Origin: DATNPX01 sp036702975
Lineage (GTDB): Bacteria > Cyanobacteriota > Vampirovibrionia > Obscuribacterales > Obscuribacteraceae
Assembly (NCBI GenBank): GCA_036702975.1
Contig: DATNPX010000056.1
Coordinates: 1 to 64,000, forward strand
DNA: 64,000 nucleotides
Direction of reading: 5' to 3'
In this document: positions 37,549-45,688 of the stretch, in pieces
Layout of the letters: each line of letters starts with the position of its first letter
Numbering within the stretch: position 1 is the stretch's first letter
Notes under the pieces: generated by a model
Told to the model about the DNA's origin: nothing
Database searches by the model: none
What the model saw: the letters and a program-made list of their open reading frames with translations, nothing else
Made by a program: the position numbers and the translations under genes

Positions 37549-38178
37549 ATGATTGATCAATTTTATTCGATGTTCATAGAAAGCTTTGGCCTGCCGACTG
37601 TGGGTGAGGCGGTTAATGATCAGGTTTTGTCCCGTTATGTTGGTGTTTTACCAGACAGCTTCCTCGCGTTTTGGAAAGAGTTCGGTTGGTGCGCATTTAA
37701 GGGAGGGCTTCTCTGGACTGTTAACCCGGATCTTTTTCGTGGCATTCTTAGCGAATGGCTTCACCAGGTCCCAGAACTGAGGGATGGTGAATACATTGTA
37801 TTTGCTAGGAGCGCATTCGGAACGCTTTACTCTTTTAGTCCTGCAACCGGCAATGTTCTTCGCGTGCAGTGCGCACGAGGGCTTATCATGACGCAACGGA
37901 ATTTTCACGAACCGAAGGAAGACAAAGGTCTAAGCCTGCAAACTTTTTTTGCCAGCACTCTTCCGAAAGACTGTGACTTTGTCGATGAACAAGGGAAGGG
38001 ACTTTTTCGACAGGCTTTGAATGTCATTGGTCAGCTAGATTCTTCGGAAGTATATGGATTCGAACCGCTTTTAGTTCTAGGCGGTGCGCCGTCGATTGCA
38101 GCTATCAAGAAACTTCGTATGGACGTGCACCTATCGATACTCCGGCAATTCACGAACCCGATGTTGTCACTTGTCTGA
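37549..38178 (+). CDS. GAD-like/DUF1851 protein (Tdi1-type immunity family)
   Basis: A 209-residue protein with the two halves of the GAD-like plus T6SS-immunity Tdi1 C-terminal (DUF1851) architecture. The N-terminal half reads LSRYVGVLPDSFLAFWKEFGWCAFKGGLLWTVNPDLF. The second half begins at FARSAFGTLYSFSPATGN, then ARGLIMTQ and later YGFEPLLVLGGAPSIAAIKK. In Agrobacterium, Tdi1 neutralises a secreted DNase. No toxin gene or secretion-system gene is nearby, so this may be an orphan immunity protein or a family member with another role. The family match is from memory of the motifs, with fair certainty. Confidence 0.8.
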   Translation: MIDQFYSMFIESFGLPTVGEAVNDQVLSRYVGVLPDSFLAFWKEFGWCAFKGGLLWTVNPDLFRGILSEWLHQVPELRDGEYIVFARSAFGTLYSFSPATGNVLRVQCARGLIMTQRNFHEPKEDKGLSLQTFFASTLPKDCDFVDEQGKGLFRQALNVIGQLDSSEVYGFEPLLVLGGAPSIAAIKKLRMDVHLSILRQFTNPMLSLV

Positions 38179-38318
38179 AAAATTCAATTCCACTCTTAAC
38201 TGGCAATTCGACTGAAACGTGCGGCATTTGATGAACTTCCTTTGTCGTCTCTGACGAGCAAATCCGTCAATCGCGCTAAAATATAGTTTCCATCGCCCAG
38301 AAGGAGACGTGCTAGTTC

Positions 38319-39251
38319 ATGAATCAAGAGTGCCTAACGTCTGCTTGCGAGCAGTTTTCAATCGGCGATGCTCTCCGATTTGCTAAAACAGAGAGCGGCC
38401 TGATAAAAGTCATCGTTACAACACAAGCATGCAGTGCGGAGCTTTTCTTACAAGGTGCACATTTGACGTTGTGGCAGCCCGCCGCGAAAGAACCGGTCCT
38501 GTTTCTGAGCGACCGCTCGTTCTATGAGCCGGGCAAAGCCATTAGAGGTGGCGTTCCGATTATATTTCCCTGGTTTGGTGCAAGAACTGCCACCGTTACT
38601 GGTGCGCGCACAGATGGACCATCTCACGGATTTGCCCGCACTTCTGAGTGGACTGTCACCCGCACCTCTTACGATAACGAAATAATCTCGATTGAGTTGA
38701 CTCTTGCGCCAAGTGAATTGAGTCGATCGCTAGGTTTCGATGAATTCGACGTTCGATATCTCGCCAACTTGGGGCGTGAGCTTGATTTACAGCTGACAGT
38801 CTCGAACAAAAGCTCAACCGCCACACTCAAATTTGAAGAGGCACTGCATACGTATCTACGCGTTAGCGATGCTAGAGACGTCACACTTGCGGGTCTTGAC
38901 GCAACCGACTATTTGGACAAGACCGACGGATACAAGCGCAAGCATCAATCTGACGAGCTTTTGGTTTTCAATGGTGAGGTCGACCGCCCATACTTGAATC
39001 ATAAAAGACCTGTCGCGATAAACGACAAGAAATTACAGAGAAAAATTGTAGTCGACAAAGAAGGCTCGATGACTACAGTTGTCTGGAATCCGTGGTCAGA
39101 ACTCACGAGAAAACTCACGGATATGGCGCCTGACGGCTGGACGCATATGGTCTGTGTCGAGACGGCAAATGCAGCGGAGAATTTAGTTGAGCTCTCGCCT
39201 GGTCATTCGCATACTATGCGAGCCACGATCAGTGTCGAGCCGCTAAGCTGA
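38319..39251 (+). CDS. D-hexose-6-phosphate mutarotase (aldose 1-epimerase fold)
   Basis: A 310-residue protein of the YeaD subfamily, which interconverts alpha and beta anomers of glucose-6-phosphate. Characteristic segments are GAHLTLWQP, AIRGGVPIIFPWFG, PSHGFARTSEW (with the active-site His), FEEALHTYLRVSD and VVWNPW. AAGGAG lies 12 bases before the ATG, a slightly long spacing. It is cytosolic with no signal. It would serve glycolysis or the pentose phosphate route. It converges on the MOSC gene, with 17 bases between stops. Confidence 0.92.
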   Translation: MNQECLTSACEQFSIGDALRFAKTESGLIKVIVTTQACSAELFLQGAHLTLWQPAAKEPVLFLSDRSFYEPGKAIRGGVPIIFPWFGARTATVTGARTDGPSHGFARTSEWTVTRTSYDNEIISIELTLAPSELSRSLGFDEFDVRYLANLGRELDLQLTVSNKSSTATLKFEEALHTYLRVSDARDVTLAGLDATDYLDKTDGYKRKHQSDELLVFNGEVDRPYLNHKRPVAINDKKLQRKIVVDKEGSMTTVVWNPWSELTRKLTDMAPDGWTHMVCVETANAAENLVELSPGHSHTMRATISVEPLS

Positions 39252-39268
39252 CTTTTCTTACGATATCT

Positions 39269-40087
39269 TCAATTAAGAACTTCCAGATAATCGCCGACTT
39301 CTATAGTTCCAGTCTCCTCTGCTATCAGGTTCTGACCGAACATTATTTTATTCATCTGATTCCTGTAAGTCGAGAGAGTTCGTAATGGTTCTGGCGATAC
39401 TTTGCTCGTCTCTTGGTCGGTGCAAGTAATAACGCACCGAGAACAGGGCTTTACTACATGAAACACTATATTGTTGATTTTCACTGTCTTCCAGCTGTCT
39501 TCGGAGAACGGCTCGCAGCCTTTTACTACCAGATTAGGACGGAAGCGATTCATCAGTAGCTGATTATCTACTTTGCTATTTAGGTCATCCAACGATTCCT
39601 GGGAGATCATCATGAAAGGATATCCGTCAGCAAATCCGACCTGGTCGTGGTCGTGCGTTTTGTATTTGGAATCAACCAGCCGTGTGAAATCCGGGCTAAA
39701 TCGCACTAGCTGGCACGGCATCTGCAGGTACTCGCTGAACCACGCTTCTGCGTCTTCTCCTTCGTCTACAGCACTGCAGGTGTCTTGCCATACGACGACA
39801 TTCCGTTTTTCACCATAACCGCTAGATTCAAATTCCAGCGGTGTCATTCCTGGTGCTTCCAGCCGCATCCTCACAGTTCGTCCATGCTCAGATTTTTCGA
39901 TCACGGTTGGAATTATCTGTGACATTGTCGGTTTCTGTCGCTGCGTGATGAAGGTTCCATCTTCCTTTACGACCATCCAATTGCGGTCCCATTTGAATCC
40001 ACGAGCGGTGGTCACTGCTTGATTAGGCGCGAAACCTTTACAGCTCTTAATTGGAAATATGTTGATTTCAGTAATGGCAAATTTCAT
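39269..40087 (-). CDS. MOSC-domain protein
   Basis: A 272-residue protein with an N-terminal MOSC beta-barrel (ITEINIFPIKSCKGFAPNQAVTTARGFKWDRNWMVV) and a C-terminal MOSC domain (MNRFRPNLVVKG..PFSEDSW..VKINNIVFHVVKPCSRCVITCTDQ). The conserved cysteine in PCSRCVITC is the presumed molybdenum-cofactor ligand. Relatives include mARC/YcbX, which reduce N-hydroxylated compounds using the molybdenum cofactor. It lacks a ferredoxin domain, so a separate electron donor would be needed. Cytosolic. Confidence 0.9.
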   Translation of the reverse strand: MKFAITEINIFPIKSCKGFAPNQAVTTARGFKWDRNWMVVKEDGTFITQRQKPTMSQIIPTVIEKSEHGRTVRMRLEAPGMTPLEFESSGYGEKRNVVVWQDTCSAVDEGEDAEAWFSEYLQMPCQLVRFSPDFTRLVDSKYKTHDHDQVGFADGYPFMMISQESLDDLNSKVDNQLLMNRFRPNLVVKGCEPFSEDSWKTVKINNIVFHVVKPCSRCVITCTDQETSKVSPEPLRTLSTYRNQMNKIMFGQNLIAEETGTIEVGDYLEVLN

Positions 40088-40140
40088 TGACTGGTTGCTC
40101 GCTGTAAGAGTCTGTCTACCCAGACTGTTTCACTCAGTTG

Positions 40141-41388
40141 CTAGTGGTCGAATTCCTGATCCAAGAGATCTTTATCCGAGCGATAGACCACCTGATTCAA
40201 TTGTTTGTCACGAAGCTTTAATGAACGAAAATCCATTGCTTGATGCAACTTCTTCAAGAGGTCTCCGCTTGCGTTCTTCAAGTATGTCGCGCTTTCCTCT
40301 TTCGCCGTGTTTCTTTCTTCGATTTTCCTGTTCATGAATTTCAGCGCAATCCAACGACAGAACGGAACTGACACAAAAAACACACCGTACAAAAATAGCC
40401 AGTTGATCAATCCGTGAAATGGCACTAGATTAGGTATATGACCACTAGTAGATTGTCCCCACAGCCACATCGCTCCCAACACATTTGCACCAGCCAAAAC
40501 ATAGACGCCGGTGAGCTCCTCTGAGTTATAGATGGAAAACTCTCGACTAAACTCTCGCAAATATGGTGGCAGAACGCCGGTCAATTTTTGTTTGGTAGCA
40601 GTCACATCAAGCGACGGGAATGTATAGACTATGTGCCCGTCGTCTGTTACTTCAGGCACACCGTTAAATCGCACAAGCACCGGCAAGACCCCATCTTCAT
40701 CCTTCGGATTGGCGCCCGTATAAGGCGCTAGTTGCTCGGCGACAACTACTCCATTGTTGTTTCTAATTACTTGAGCGACCATCTGCCATTTGCGTTCTTC
40801 CAGATGCGCATTCGGATCGCCGTCACCAAACAAGAAAGAGAAGCACTTAGTGAGAAAATTTCCCTTCCCTTGTGGTCTGGACACTGCAGGAACCGAATAA
40901 TCGATATAGGTCGGATAAGTGGGATACGTGCCCCAAAACAGCAGATCTCTCAGGATCATGTAGTCGAAGAAGTCGAAATCAAATCCACCGCCACCACCGC
41001 TGTCGCTATCGCGATCTCCGCGGCTAGCTAACATGACTGCGATGATCAAAAGAACCACTGCTAGGAACGAGAGGATCAACATGATTCCAAATGAAGCCTT
41101 CAAAATAATGAAGCCGATGTGGAATAGCTGGTTGCCTATTTTCTCGAGTTGAAGCTGAATTCCCTTTGCCAAATAAGCGTTTTGAAAACCACCGTCAAAT
41201 TTGTAGGCGATATCGCCAGTGGTGCGAACCTCCAGATGCCCTGCTGTTTCAGATGCAACCTGGTTGAGCTGGTTCGTGGCTACTAGTATCGGCAAACCAG
41301 TTTTGGTAGCCACGTCGGCAGCCGTTACTGACCTTCCCAGCTCATCGATGGCTTTTATTACTAGTTTCTTTTCAGCTGTCTGAATCAT
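40141..41388 (-). CDS. Membrane protein resembling cyanobacterial/plastid At5g03900 family
   Basis: A 415-residue protein. Residues 1-70 look like a winged-helix module (AADVATKTGLPILVATNQLNQVASETAGHLEV). A membrane helix follows (about 92-118), then Gly/Asp- and Tyr/Pro-rich linkers (FDFDFFDYM; TYPTYPTYIDY), a conserved-looking domain (SFLFGDGDPNAHLEERKWQMVAQVIRNNNGVVVAEQLAPYT) and another two helices near 320-370. From memory this matches a family in cyanobacteria and chloroplasts named after Arabidopsis At5g03900 and loosely annotated as iron-sulfur cluster biosynthesis; that assignment is a recollection, not a search. It is not photosynthetic itself. Its presence supports a Cyanobacteriota relative. 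Confidence 0.6.
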   Translation of the reverse strand: MIQTAEKKLVIKAIDELGRSVTAADVATKTGLPILVATNQLNQVASETAGHLEVRTTGDIAYKFDGGFQNAYLAKGIQLQLEKIGNQLFHIGFIILKASFGIMLILSFLAVVLLIIAVMLASRGDRDSDSGGGGGFDFDFFDYMILRDLLFWGTYPTYPTYIDYSVPAVSRPQGKGNFLTKCFSFLFGDGDPNAHLEERKWQMVAQVIRNNNGVVVAEQLAPYTGANPKDEDGVLPVLVRFNGVPEVTDDGHIVYTFPSLDVTATKQKLTGVLPPYLREFSREFSIYNSEELTGVYVLAGANVLGAMWLWGQSTSGHIPNLVPFHGLINWLFLYGVFFVSVPFCRWIALKFMNRKIEERNTAKEESATYLKNASGDLLKKLHQAMDFRSLKLRDKQLNQVVYRSDKDLLDQEFDH

Positions 41389-41596
41389 TTAACGACCAGG
41401 CAGAGCGAACATCTCGCTGGACCCACTGTGCCTTCTCCTGAGGGCATTATAACGAATGGAACAGGCGGAACCGCCTGGACCATTTTGGAAATACGACTAA
41501 ACTATGACGATGATGCGCTGAAGAACAAGTGCCATTAACGCTAACGGCTGTCAAGTGAACTCTTGGCTTACTCTCTGAAACTAAGATTTTTTGCAA

Positions 41597-41914
41597 ATGA
41601 GCGACGATAATTCAACCGACACGCCCAATACTAGAGACAAGCAGCCGGTCAAAAGCAGGGCATTGCTGTGGATACTTGGCACATCCGTGGTCTGTTTCCT
41701 AGGTTTTGGCGGCGCTTGCGCCTTTATCGCTTACGATAACCGAACTTTGGCACCAACCGACACGCCTGAAGAACACAAAGCTCATTTGCATGAGTTAAAA
41801 GTAGTCTTGACTGAATCCTTTATCGGTGGGGGGATTTTGGGCGTTGCAACCGGTGTGCTGACGCTTGTGTGCTTGGGCAAAGTGAAGCTTTCCGGCAAAA
41901 ATATAGAAGACTAG
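41597..41914 (+). CDS. Small two-helix membrane protein
   Basis: About 105 residues with two hydrophobic segments (LLWILGTSVVCFLGFGGACAF and FIGGGILGVATGVLTLVCLG). The polar loop between them (DNRTLAPTDTPEEHKAHLHELK) would lie on one side of the membrane. I favour the ATG at 41597 over the TTG at 41591. No family is recognised. It converges with the bufferin-type genes, ending 10 bases from the DUF2063 stop. Confidence 0.6.
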   Translation: MSDDNSTDTPNTRDKQPVKSRALLWILGTSVVCFLGFGGACAFIAYDNRTLAPTDTPEEHKAHLHELKVVLTESFIGGGILGVATGVLTLVCLGKVKLSGKNIED

Positions 41915-41924
41915 ACTTGCTTGC

Positions 41925-42854
41925 CTAGCCCATTGCCGTTGGATCTGCGAACCAGTTTAGTTCCATCCAATCAGAAAAATACTTGTGTAGCCGCTCAGGC
42001 AGAGTGTTTTGTTTAGCAGCAGTTAGCCCACTGGCTAGCTCATCGCACGCTTCGGCTAATGAGACTCCTCTGCCGATGGCGTTCAAAAGAATGAATTGCT
42101 CTTCGTTTACTCGTTTGTAGTAAACGCTGTTCTGCAGTCGATAAATGACGAGATAAACATGCTTCTTCTTTGGCTTCAGGCACTCTATCTGTTCCACGCG
42201 ACGAGAGGTTTGTGCGGTGCTGACATCGTGCTCAGAATTGCTCTTCTCCAACTTCAGGGCGAAATCATCGAGTGCGTAATCGCTTTCTATGAAAGAGACG
42301 TATGGTTGCAGTTTAAGAACCAATGTATCTGGGTTCGCTGCTGCCAGGGCATTTGGAGGAAGCAACGGGTAGCGTTTTTTATCGAAGGCTTCTATTGCAG
42401 CCCATTCAAATTGAGCCATTTGATAAGCGAGTTCGCAGTCAGGAGCAGTGAAACTTGGATTCTCTTTGATGAAGTCCGCAAGTTTGTAACCCAGATCTCG
42501 CAAGCTGTAAGTTATCGATGGATATTGCTGTAAATAGGCATAGACCAGGGCGTCGAAACGTTCTGCCCCAATGACTGCTTGCACTCCAGGAAAGTCGTCC
42601 AACATCGAGTCTAAAACTCGGTACCAGTACTGGCGATTGTATATCTCCAGTCTGTCTACGGAACTGAGACTCCAGCTGGGTTTGAAAAGTTGTTCAGCGG
42701 CCTGATTGAATTCTTCATCGCGAATGGAATTGGGCTCGCTGTTGCAGCAACCGTCGTCTTGAACAAGCGGCCGGGTGATGTGGGAAAACATCAAGGACTG
42801 AGCCTCAGGCAGCGTTCTTGGTTTATTAGGCTGTGACGGTGTCTTTAGTGTCAT
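41925..42854 (-). CDS. bufC: DUF2063 (HvfC/BufC-like) RiPP biosynthesis partner
   Basis: A 309-residue protein. The N-terminal part matches the DUF2063/putative DNA-binding family (SVDRLEIYNRQYWYRVLDSMLDDFPGVQAVIGAERFDALVYAYLQQYPS...SLRDLGYKLADF), now known as HvfC/BufC. It recruits or presents precursor peptide to the DUF692 enzyme in bufferin and related RiPP pathways. The start codon lies inside the DUF692 gene (29-base overlap), so the two are translationally coupled. The C-terminal half is helical, with a late segment RLQNSVYYKRVNEEQFILLNAIGRG. It is the third gene of the unit starting at 44070. Confidence 0.9.
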   Translation of the reverse strand: MTLKTPSQPNKPRTLPEAQSLMFSHITRPLVQDDGCCNSEPNSIRDEEFNQAAEQLFKPSWSLSSVDRLEIYNRQYWYRVLDSMLDDFPGVQAVIGAERFDALVYAYLQQYPSITYSLRDLGYKLADFIKENPSFTAPDCELAYQMAQFEWAAIEAFDKKRYPLLPPNALAAANPDTLVLKLQPYVSFIESDYALDDFALKLEKSNSEHDVSTAQTSRRVEQIECLKPKKKHVYLVIYRLQNSVYYKRVNEEQFILLNAIGRGVSLAEACDELASGLTAAKQNTLPERLHKYFSDWMELNWFADPTAMG

Positions 42855-43752
42855 GGCGGACGGTCTTTTCGTTATTCTCTTTCTTGTCTTTGCTGCTGTT
42901 TATCTCTTTTGGCTTTTTGTCGCTTGCCTTGAAGAACTTTTCCGCTTTCTTGGCCTCCGCCCACAAACTCTGGAACTTCGGAAAATTTCCGTCCCACTCA
43001 AGTAATGTGTTTGTTGGTCCACAAAGTTCGATGGCTCGTTTGTAGAGCTGCCAAACTTCGTCTTTGACATGATCGTCATGCGTGTCGAGAATGTAGCCGT
43101 CACACTGGGTGTGTCCTGCCAGGTGAATCTGTGCTACACGCTGGTGTGGCACGTTGTTTAGATATTCAAGTGGATCGAAGCCGTGATTATATGATGCAAC
43201 ATAGATGTTGTTTACATCAAGAAGAATGCCACAATCTGCCAACTCTGTTACTTCCGAAAGAAATTGCCATTCGGTCATTTCAGATAGCGTGTATTCAGTA
43301 TATGAACTGATATTTTCCACGCACACAGGTGTTTCTAGAAAGTCCTGTACGTGCTTTATTCTCTCTGCGACTTGCTTGGCTGCATCTTTTGTGTATGGAA
43401 GCGGTAACAGGTCGTGGCTGTACTTACCGGTTACGCTTCCCCAGCAGAGGTGGTCCGAGAGGAAGGGAGTCTTTGTGCGCGCGACTAACTTTTTGAGATC
43501 TTGCAGATACTGCTTGTTTAGCGGATCGGACGAACCCAGATACATAGCGACGCCATGCTGGACCACGGCGTAATTTTCGAGAATTTCATCGAGCACCTCG
43601 AGGGGGCGACCCCCGGGAATCATGAAATTTTCAGAGATGATTTCGAACCAGCCCACCTTTGGCTTGCGCTCAAGGATATAGCTGTAATGCGGAACACGCA
43701 GTCCAACACCGATGCCGAGGTCGGTAAATCCGTTGAACTTGTTAGCTGACAC
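42826..43752 (-). CDS. bufB: DUF692 (HvfB/BufB, MbnB/TglH-type) multinuclear iron enzyme
   Basis: A 308-residue DUF692/UPF0276 enzyme. Relatives (MbnB, TglH, ChrH, BufB) use a di- or tri-iron centre to oxidise cysteines of a ribosomal peptide, in bufferins to thiooxazoles. Diagnostic blocks are GWFEIISENFM, QHGVAMYLGSSDPLN, SDHLCWG, the CVENISSY segment, LLDVNNIYVASYNHG and QIHLAGHTQ; together they supply the His, Glu and Asp ligands. It starts at GTG 43752, about ten bases past the T run of a terminator, with no strong ribosome site. The last 35 residues are Lys/Glu/Asp-rich and appear disordered. Confidence 0.93.
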   Translation of the reverse strand: MSANKFNGFTDLGIGVGLRVPHYSYILERKPKVGWFEIISENFMIPGGRPLEVLDEILENYAVVQHGVAMYLGSSDPLNKQYLQDLKKLVARTKTPFLSDHLCWGSVTGKYSHDLLPLPYTKDAAKQVAERIKHVQDFLETPVCVENISSYTEYTLSEMTEWQFLSEVTELADCGILLDVNNIYVASYNHGFDPLEYLNNVPHQRVAQIHLAGHTQCDGYILDTHDDHVKDEVWQLYKRAIELCGPTNTLLEWDGNFPKFQSLWAEAKKAEKFFKASDKKPKEINSSKDKKENNEKTVRHDTKDTVTA

Positions 43753-43763
43753 GATTTATACCC

Positions 43764-43800
43764 AAAAAAAAAAGAGACCGGCGGATTTCCGCCGGCCTCT
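43764..43800 (-). terminator. Strong intrinsic terminator between precursor and enzyme genes
   Basis: On the minus strand a 12-bp stem (one G-U pair) with a short loop is followed by ten T residues (A run at 43764-43773 on the plus strand). It lies just after the precursor stop (43813) and just before the enzyme start (43752). Part of the transcripts would end here, giving far more precursor than enzyme, as is common in peptide-maturation operons. Confidence 0.92.
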
Positions 43801-43812
43801 TTGGCATCAACT

Positions 43813-44070
43813 CTACTTGGTAGCGTCGGTCTTCGAGGCATCAGAAGCCTTGCAACCGGACTTCGACTTGCATGAGCTCTTAGAAGCTTTGCAGGTGTGC
43901 TTGCCTTTGCTCTTCTTTGCTTTCTTGCCAGTTTCAGCAGGAGCAGCAGTAGAGGTAGAAGAGTCAGTCTTGGTGCCACCGGCTGCGGTGTCATCAGCAA
44001 AGGCCAATCCAGACATCAATCCTGTGAAGGCTGCAGCAGCCAAAATTGATGAACCAATCTTTTTATTCAT
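43813..44070 (-). CDS. bufA: Bufferin-like secreted precursor peptide (BufA2-type)
   Basis: An 85-residue peptide with a signal peptide (MNKKIGSSILAAAAFTGLMSGLAFA, cleavage after A25). The mature part is low-complexity (Ser/Thr/Ala/Lys) and ends with a core TCKASKSSCKSKSGCKAS, cysteines 60, 67 and 73, each followed by lysine. This echoes the CKG.NSCKGKGGC core of BufA2-type periplasmic copper-buffering RiPPs, in which Cys residues are converted by the DUF692 enzyme. A ribosome site (AGGAAAG) precedes the ATG. The gene order precursor, enzyme, DUF2063 partner is that of bufferin loci. Metal identity is inferred from relatives. Confidence 0.88.
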   Translation of the reverse strand: MNKKIGSSILAAAAFTGLMSGLAFADDTAAGGTKTDSSTSTAAPAETGKKAKKSKGKHTCKASKSSCKSKSGCKASDASKTDATK

Positions 44071-44237
44071 GAGTTTCTTTCCTAAGTTGATATGGTTACT
44101 TGCGTAGTGTTAAATACGGTACCAAAGGACTCCAGCCCGCGTTTAATGTTTACGGGCAAGTCTAATATTAACCTGTTTTCTGAATGGCAAGCATACTGGC
44201 AACTAGTCTTCATGGCGACTTTGCATCATTAGTCAAG

Positions 44238-44280
44238 AGCCCCTTTCGACTTATATAGTCGGGGCTTTGCTCACTTTTTT
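44238..44280 (+). terminator. Orphan terminator-like hairpin
   Basis: AGCCCC (44238-44243) pairs with GGGGCT (44261-44266), with an inner GACT/AGTC helix. A run of six T follows after eight bases. No plus-strand protein gene ends here, so it may end a small RNA. Confidence 0.4.
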
Positions 44281-44379
44281 CTAAACCTGGCTAAAGTTAA
44301 AAGCTTACGTTGCAGGCAATAAGCTTGCAGGGTTTTATCTTGAGAACGTCGCCGATCTGCTCTGGTTTGCGTCACAGGT

Positions 44380-44404
44380 AGTTCACAAATCAATCCTGTG
44401 AACT
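44380..44404. repeat. 8-bp inverted repeat AGTTCACA/TGTGAACT
   Basis: AGTTCACA (44380-44387), nine-base spacer, TGTGAACT (44397-44404), just past the helicase stop. It has no T run. It is a candidate operator or mRNA 3' hairpin. Confidence 0.35.
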
Positions 44405-44440
44405 GCTAAATCGAGAAGTGCCGGATTGATTGGTGATTGA

Positions 44441-45604
44441 CTATATAAAGCGACGGCGGCGAGGCACCGGCGGTCTTCGCAAGGCTTGAGTTTTTCGCGC
44501 CTGGGTGTTGGGGTCGAGTACCCTACCCGTTATCTTTTCAATGTCACGAATTAAGTGTCTTTGTTCGTCTGAGACAAATGATAGTGCGACTCCAGAACGC
44601 CCAGCGCGACCGGTTCTTCCAATACGGTGTACATAATCTTCGGGCGAATCAGGCAAGTCATAGTTGATCACGTGACTGATTGACGGAATGTCGAGCCCTC
44701 GTGCTGCTACATCGGTTGCAACCAGAACCGAGAAAGCTCCGTTCCTATACATCGATAGCGTCTTCTCTCTTTGTGCTTGAGATATCTCCCCGTGAATCTC
44801 TTCGGCCATGACATTTACTTCGCGCAAACGACTCTTGACCCAATTAGCTTTGCGTCTGGTTCTTGTGAAAACAATCACTGAGTCCATTTTTGATTCTTGA
44901 ATCAACTGAGCGAGCAAGGCGTCTTTATTGAATTCATTCACATGATACATGCGCTGTTCGATCTCGGTCGGTTCAATTCGTGCGGTGTTCACTTGAATCG
45001 TGACCGGGGTCATTTGAAACTCCGAAGCTATGTACTTCACGCGGTCGTCGATAGTCGCCGAGAACATTAGCGTTTGGCGTTCTGGTGACAGCTTGCGAAT
45101 AATTTTTCGAACTTGAGGCATAAAGCCCATGTCCAACAGGCGGTCCGCTTCGTCGAGGACGAGAATCTCTACGGCACTCAACTTGCAGTCGCCGCTCTCG
45201 ACCAGATCCAGAAGTCTGCCTGGTGTGGCAACGACGATATCGACTCCGCGCTTCAATTCGCGGCGCTGCTGTTCGTAGCCGCTGCCTCCGTAGATAGTTA
45301 CAGCCCTCAACTTGGTCTTTTCGCCGAACATTTGAAATTGCTGTTCGACTTGCTGAGCCAACTCTCTTGTTGGTGCCAGAATCAGCGCTCGTGGGCTTTT
45401 GTCGGGAACCTCGAGACACTCGATGATCGGCAGCGCGTAGGCGGCAGTTTTGCCTGAACCTGTTTGCGCTGATGCTAGTACATCCTGTCCCGAAAGAATA
45501 TGAGGTATTGTCTTCTCTTGAATCTCCGTTGGCTGCGTGAAGCCTAACTGCGCGACCAACGCGGAAAGGGGCTTGGATAGACCAAGCTCAATAAAGTTTG
45601 TCAA
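44441..45604 (-). CDS. DEAD-box ATP-dependent RNA helicase
   Basis: A 387-residue helicase core with all motifs: Q motif (GFTQPTEIQ), motif I AQTGSGKT, PTRELAQQ, TPGRLLDL, DEAD in LVLDEADRL, SAT, VFTRTRRKANW, ATDVAARGLD and HRIGRTGRAGR. It resembles RhlE-type minimal helicases. The tail is only about 35 residues and ends in a basic RRPPVPRRRRF patch, which may help RNA binding. The gene starts at a TTG with AAGGAC upstream. Such proteins unwind structured RNA in ribosome assembly or mRNA decay, often in the cold. Confidence 0.95.
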   Translation of the reverse strand: MTNFIELGLSKPLSALVAQLGFTQPTEIQEKTIPHILSGQDVLASAQTGSGKTAAYALPIIECLEVPDKSPRALILAPTRELAQQVEQQFQMFGEKTKLRAVTIYGGSGYEQQRRELKRGVDIVVATPGRLLDLVESGDCKLSAVEILVLDEADRLLDMGFMPQVRKIIRKLSPERQTLMFSATIDDRVKYIASEFQMTPVTIQVNTARIEPTEIEQRMYHVNEFNKDALLAQLIQESKMDSVIVFTRTRRKANWVKSRLREVNVMAEEIHGEISQAQREKTLSMYRNGAFSVLVATDVAARGLDIPSISHVINYDLPDSPEDYVHRIGRTGRAGRSGVALSFVSDEQRHLIRDIEKITGRVLDPNTQARKTQALRRPPVPRRRRFI

Positions 45605-45688
45605 AATGTAGTCCTTGTCCTAATAAATGTAATTGGCTCATGTTAGCCAGTTCTGTGAATATCTTTGCTTTCTTGAACGCACGCGCGG

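Larger units (their letters stand above)
44071..44440. other. Intergenic region upstream of the bufferin-like locus
   Basis: A 370-base region with no supported protein gene. It holds the promoter region of the locus (next to 44070) and the 3' end of the helicase transcript. A plus-strand hairpin at 44238-44266 is followed by a T run at 44275-44280, and an 8-bp inverted repeat lies at 44380-44404. A short noncoding RNA on the plus strand is possible but unproven. Confidence 0.4.

Noticed and set aside
44973..45419. A 148-codon minus-strand frame
   Set aside because: Shadow of the DEAD-box helicase gene in another frame; composition is Arg/Ser-rich without structure.
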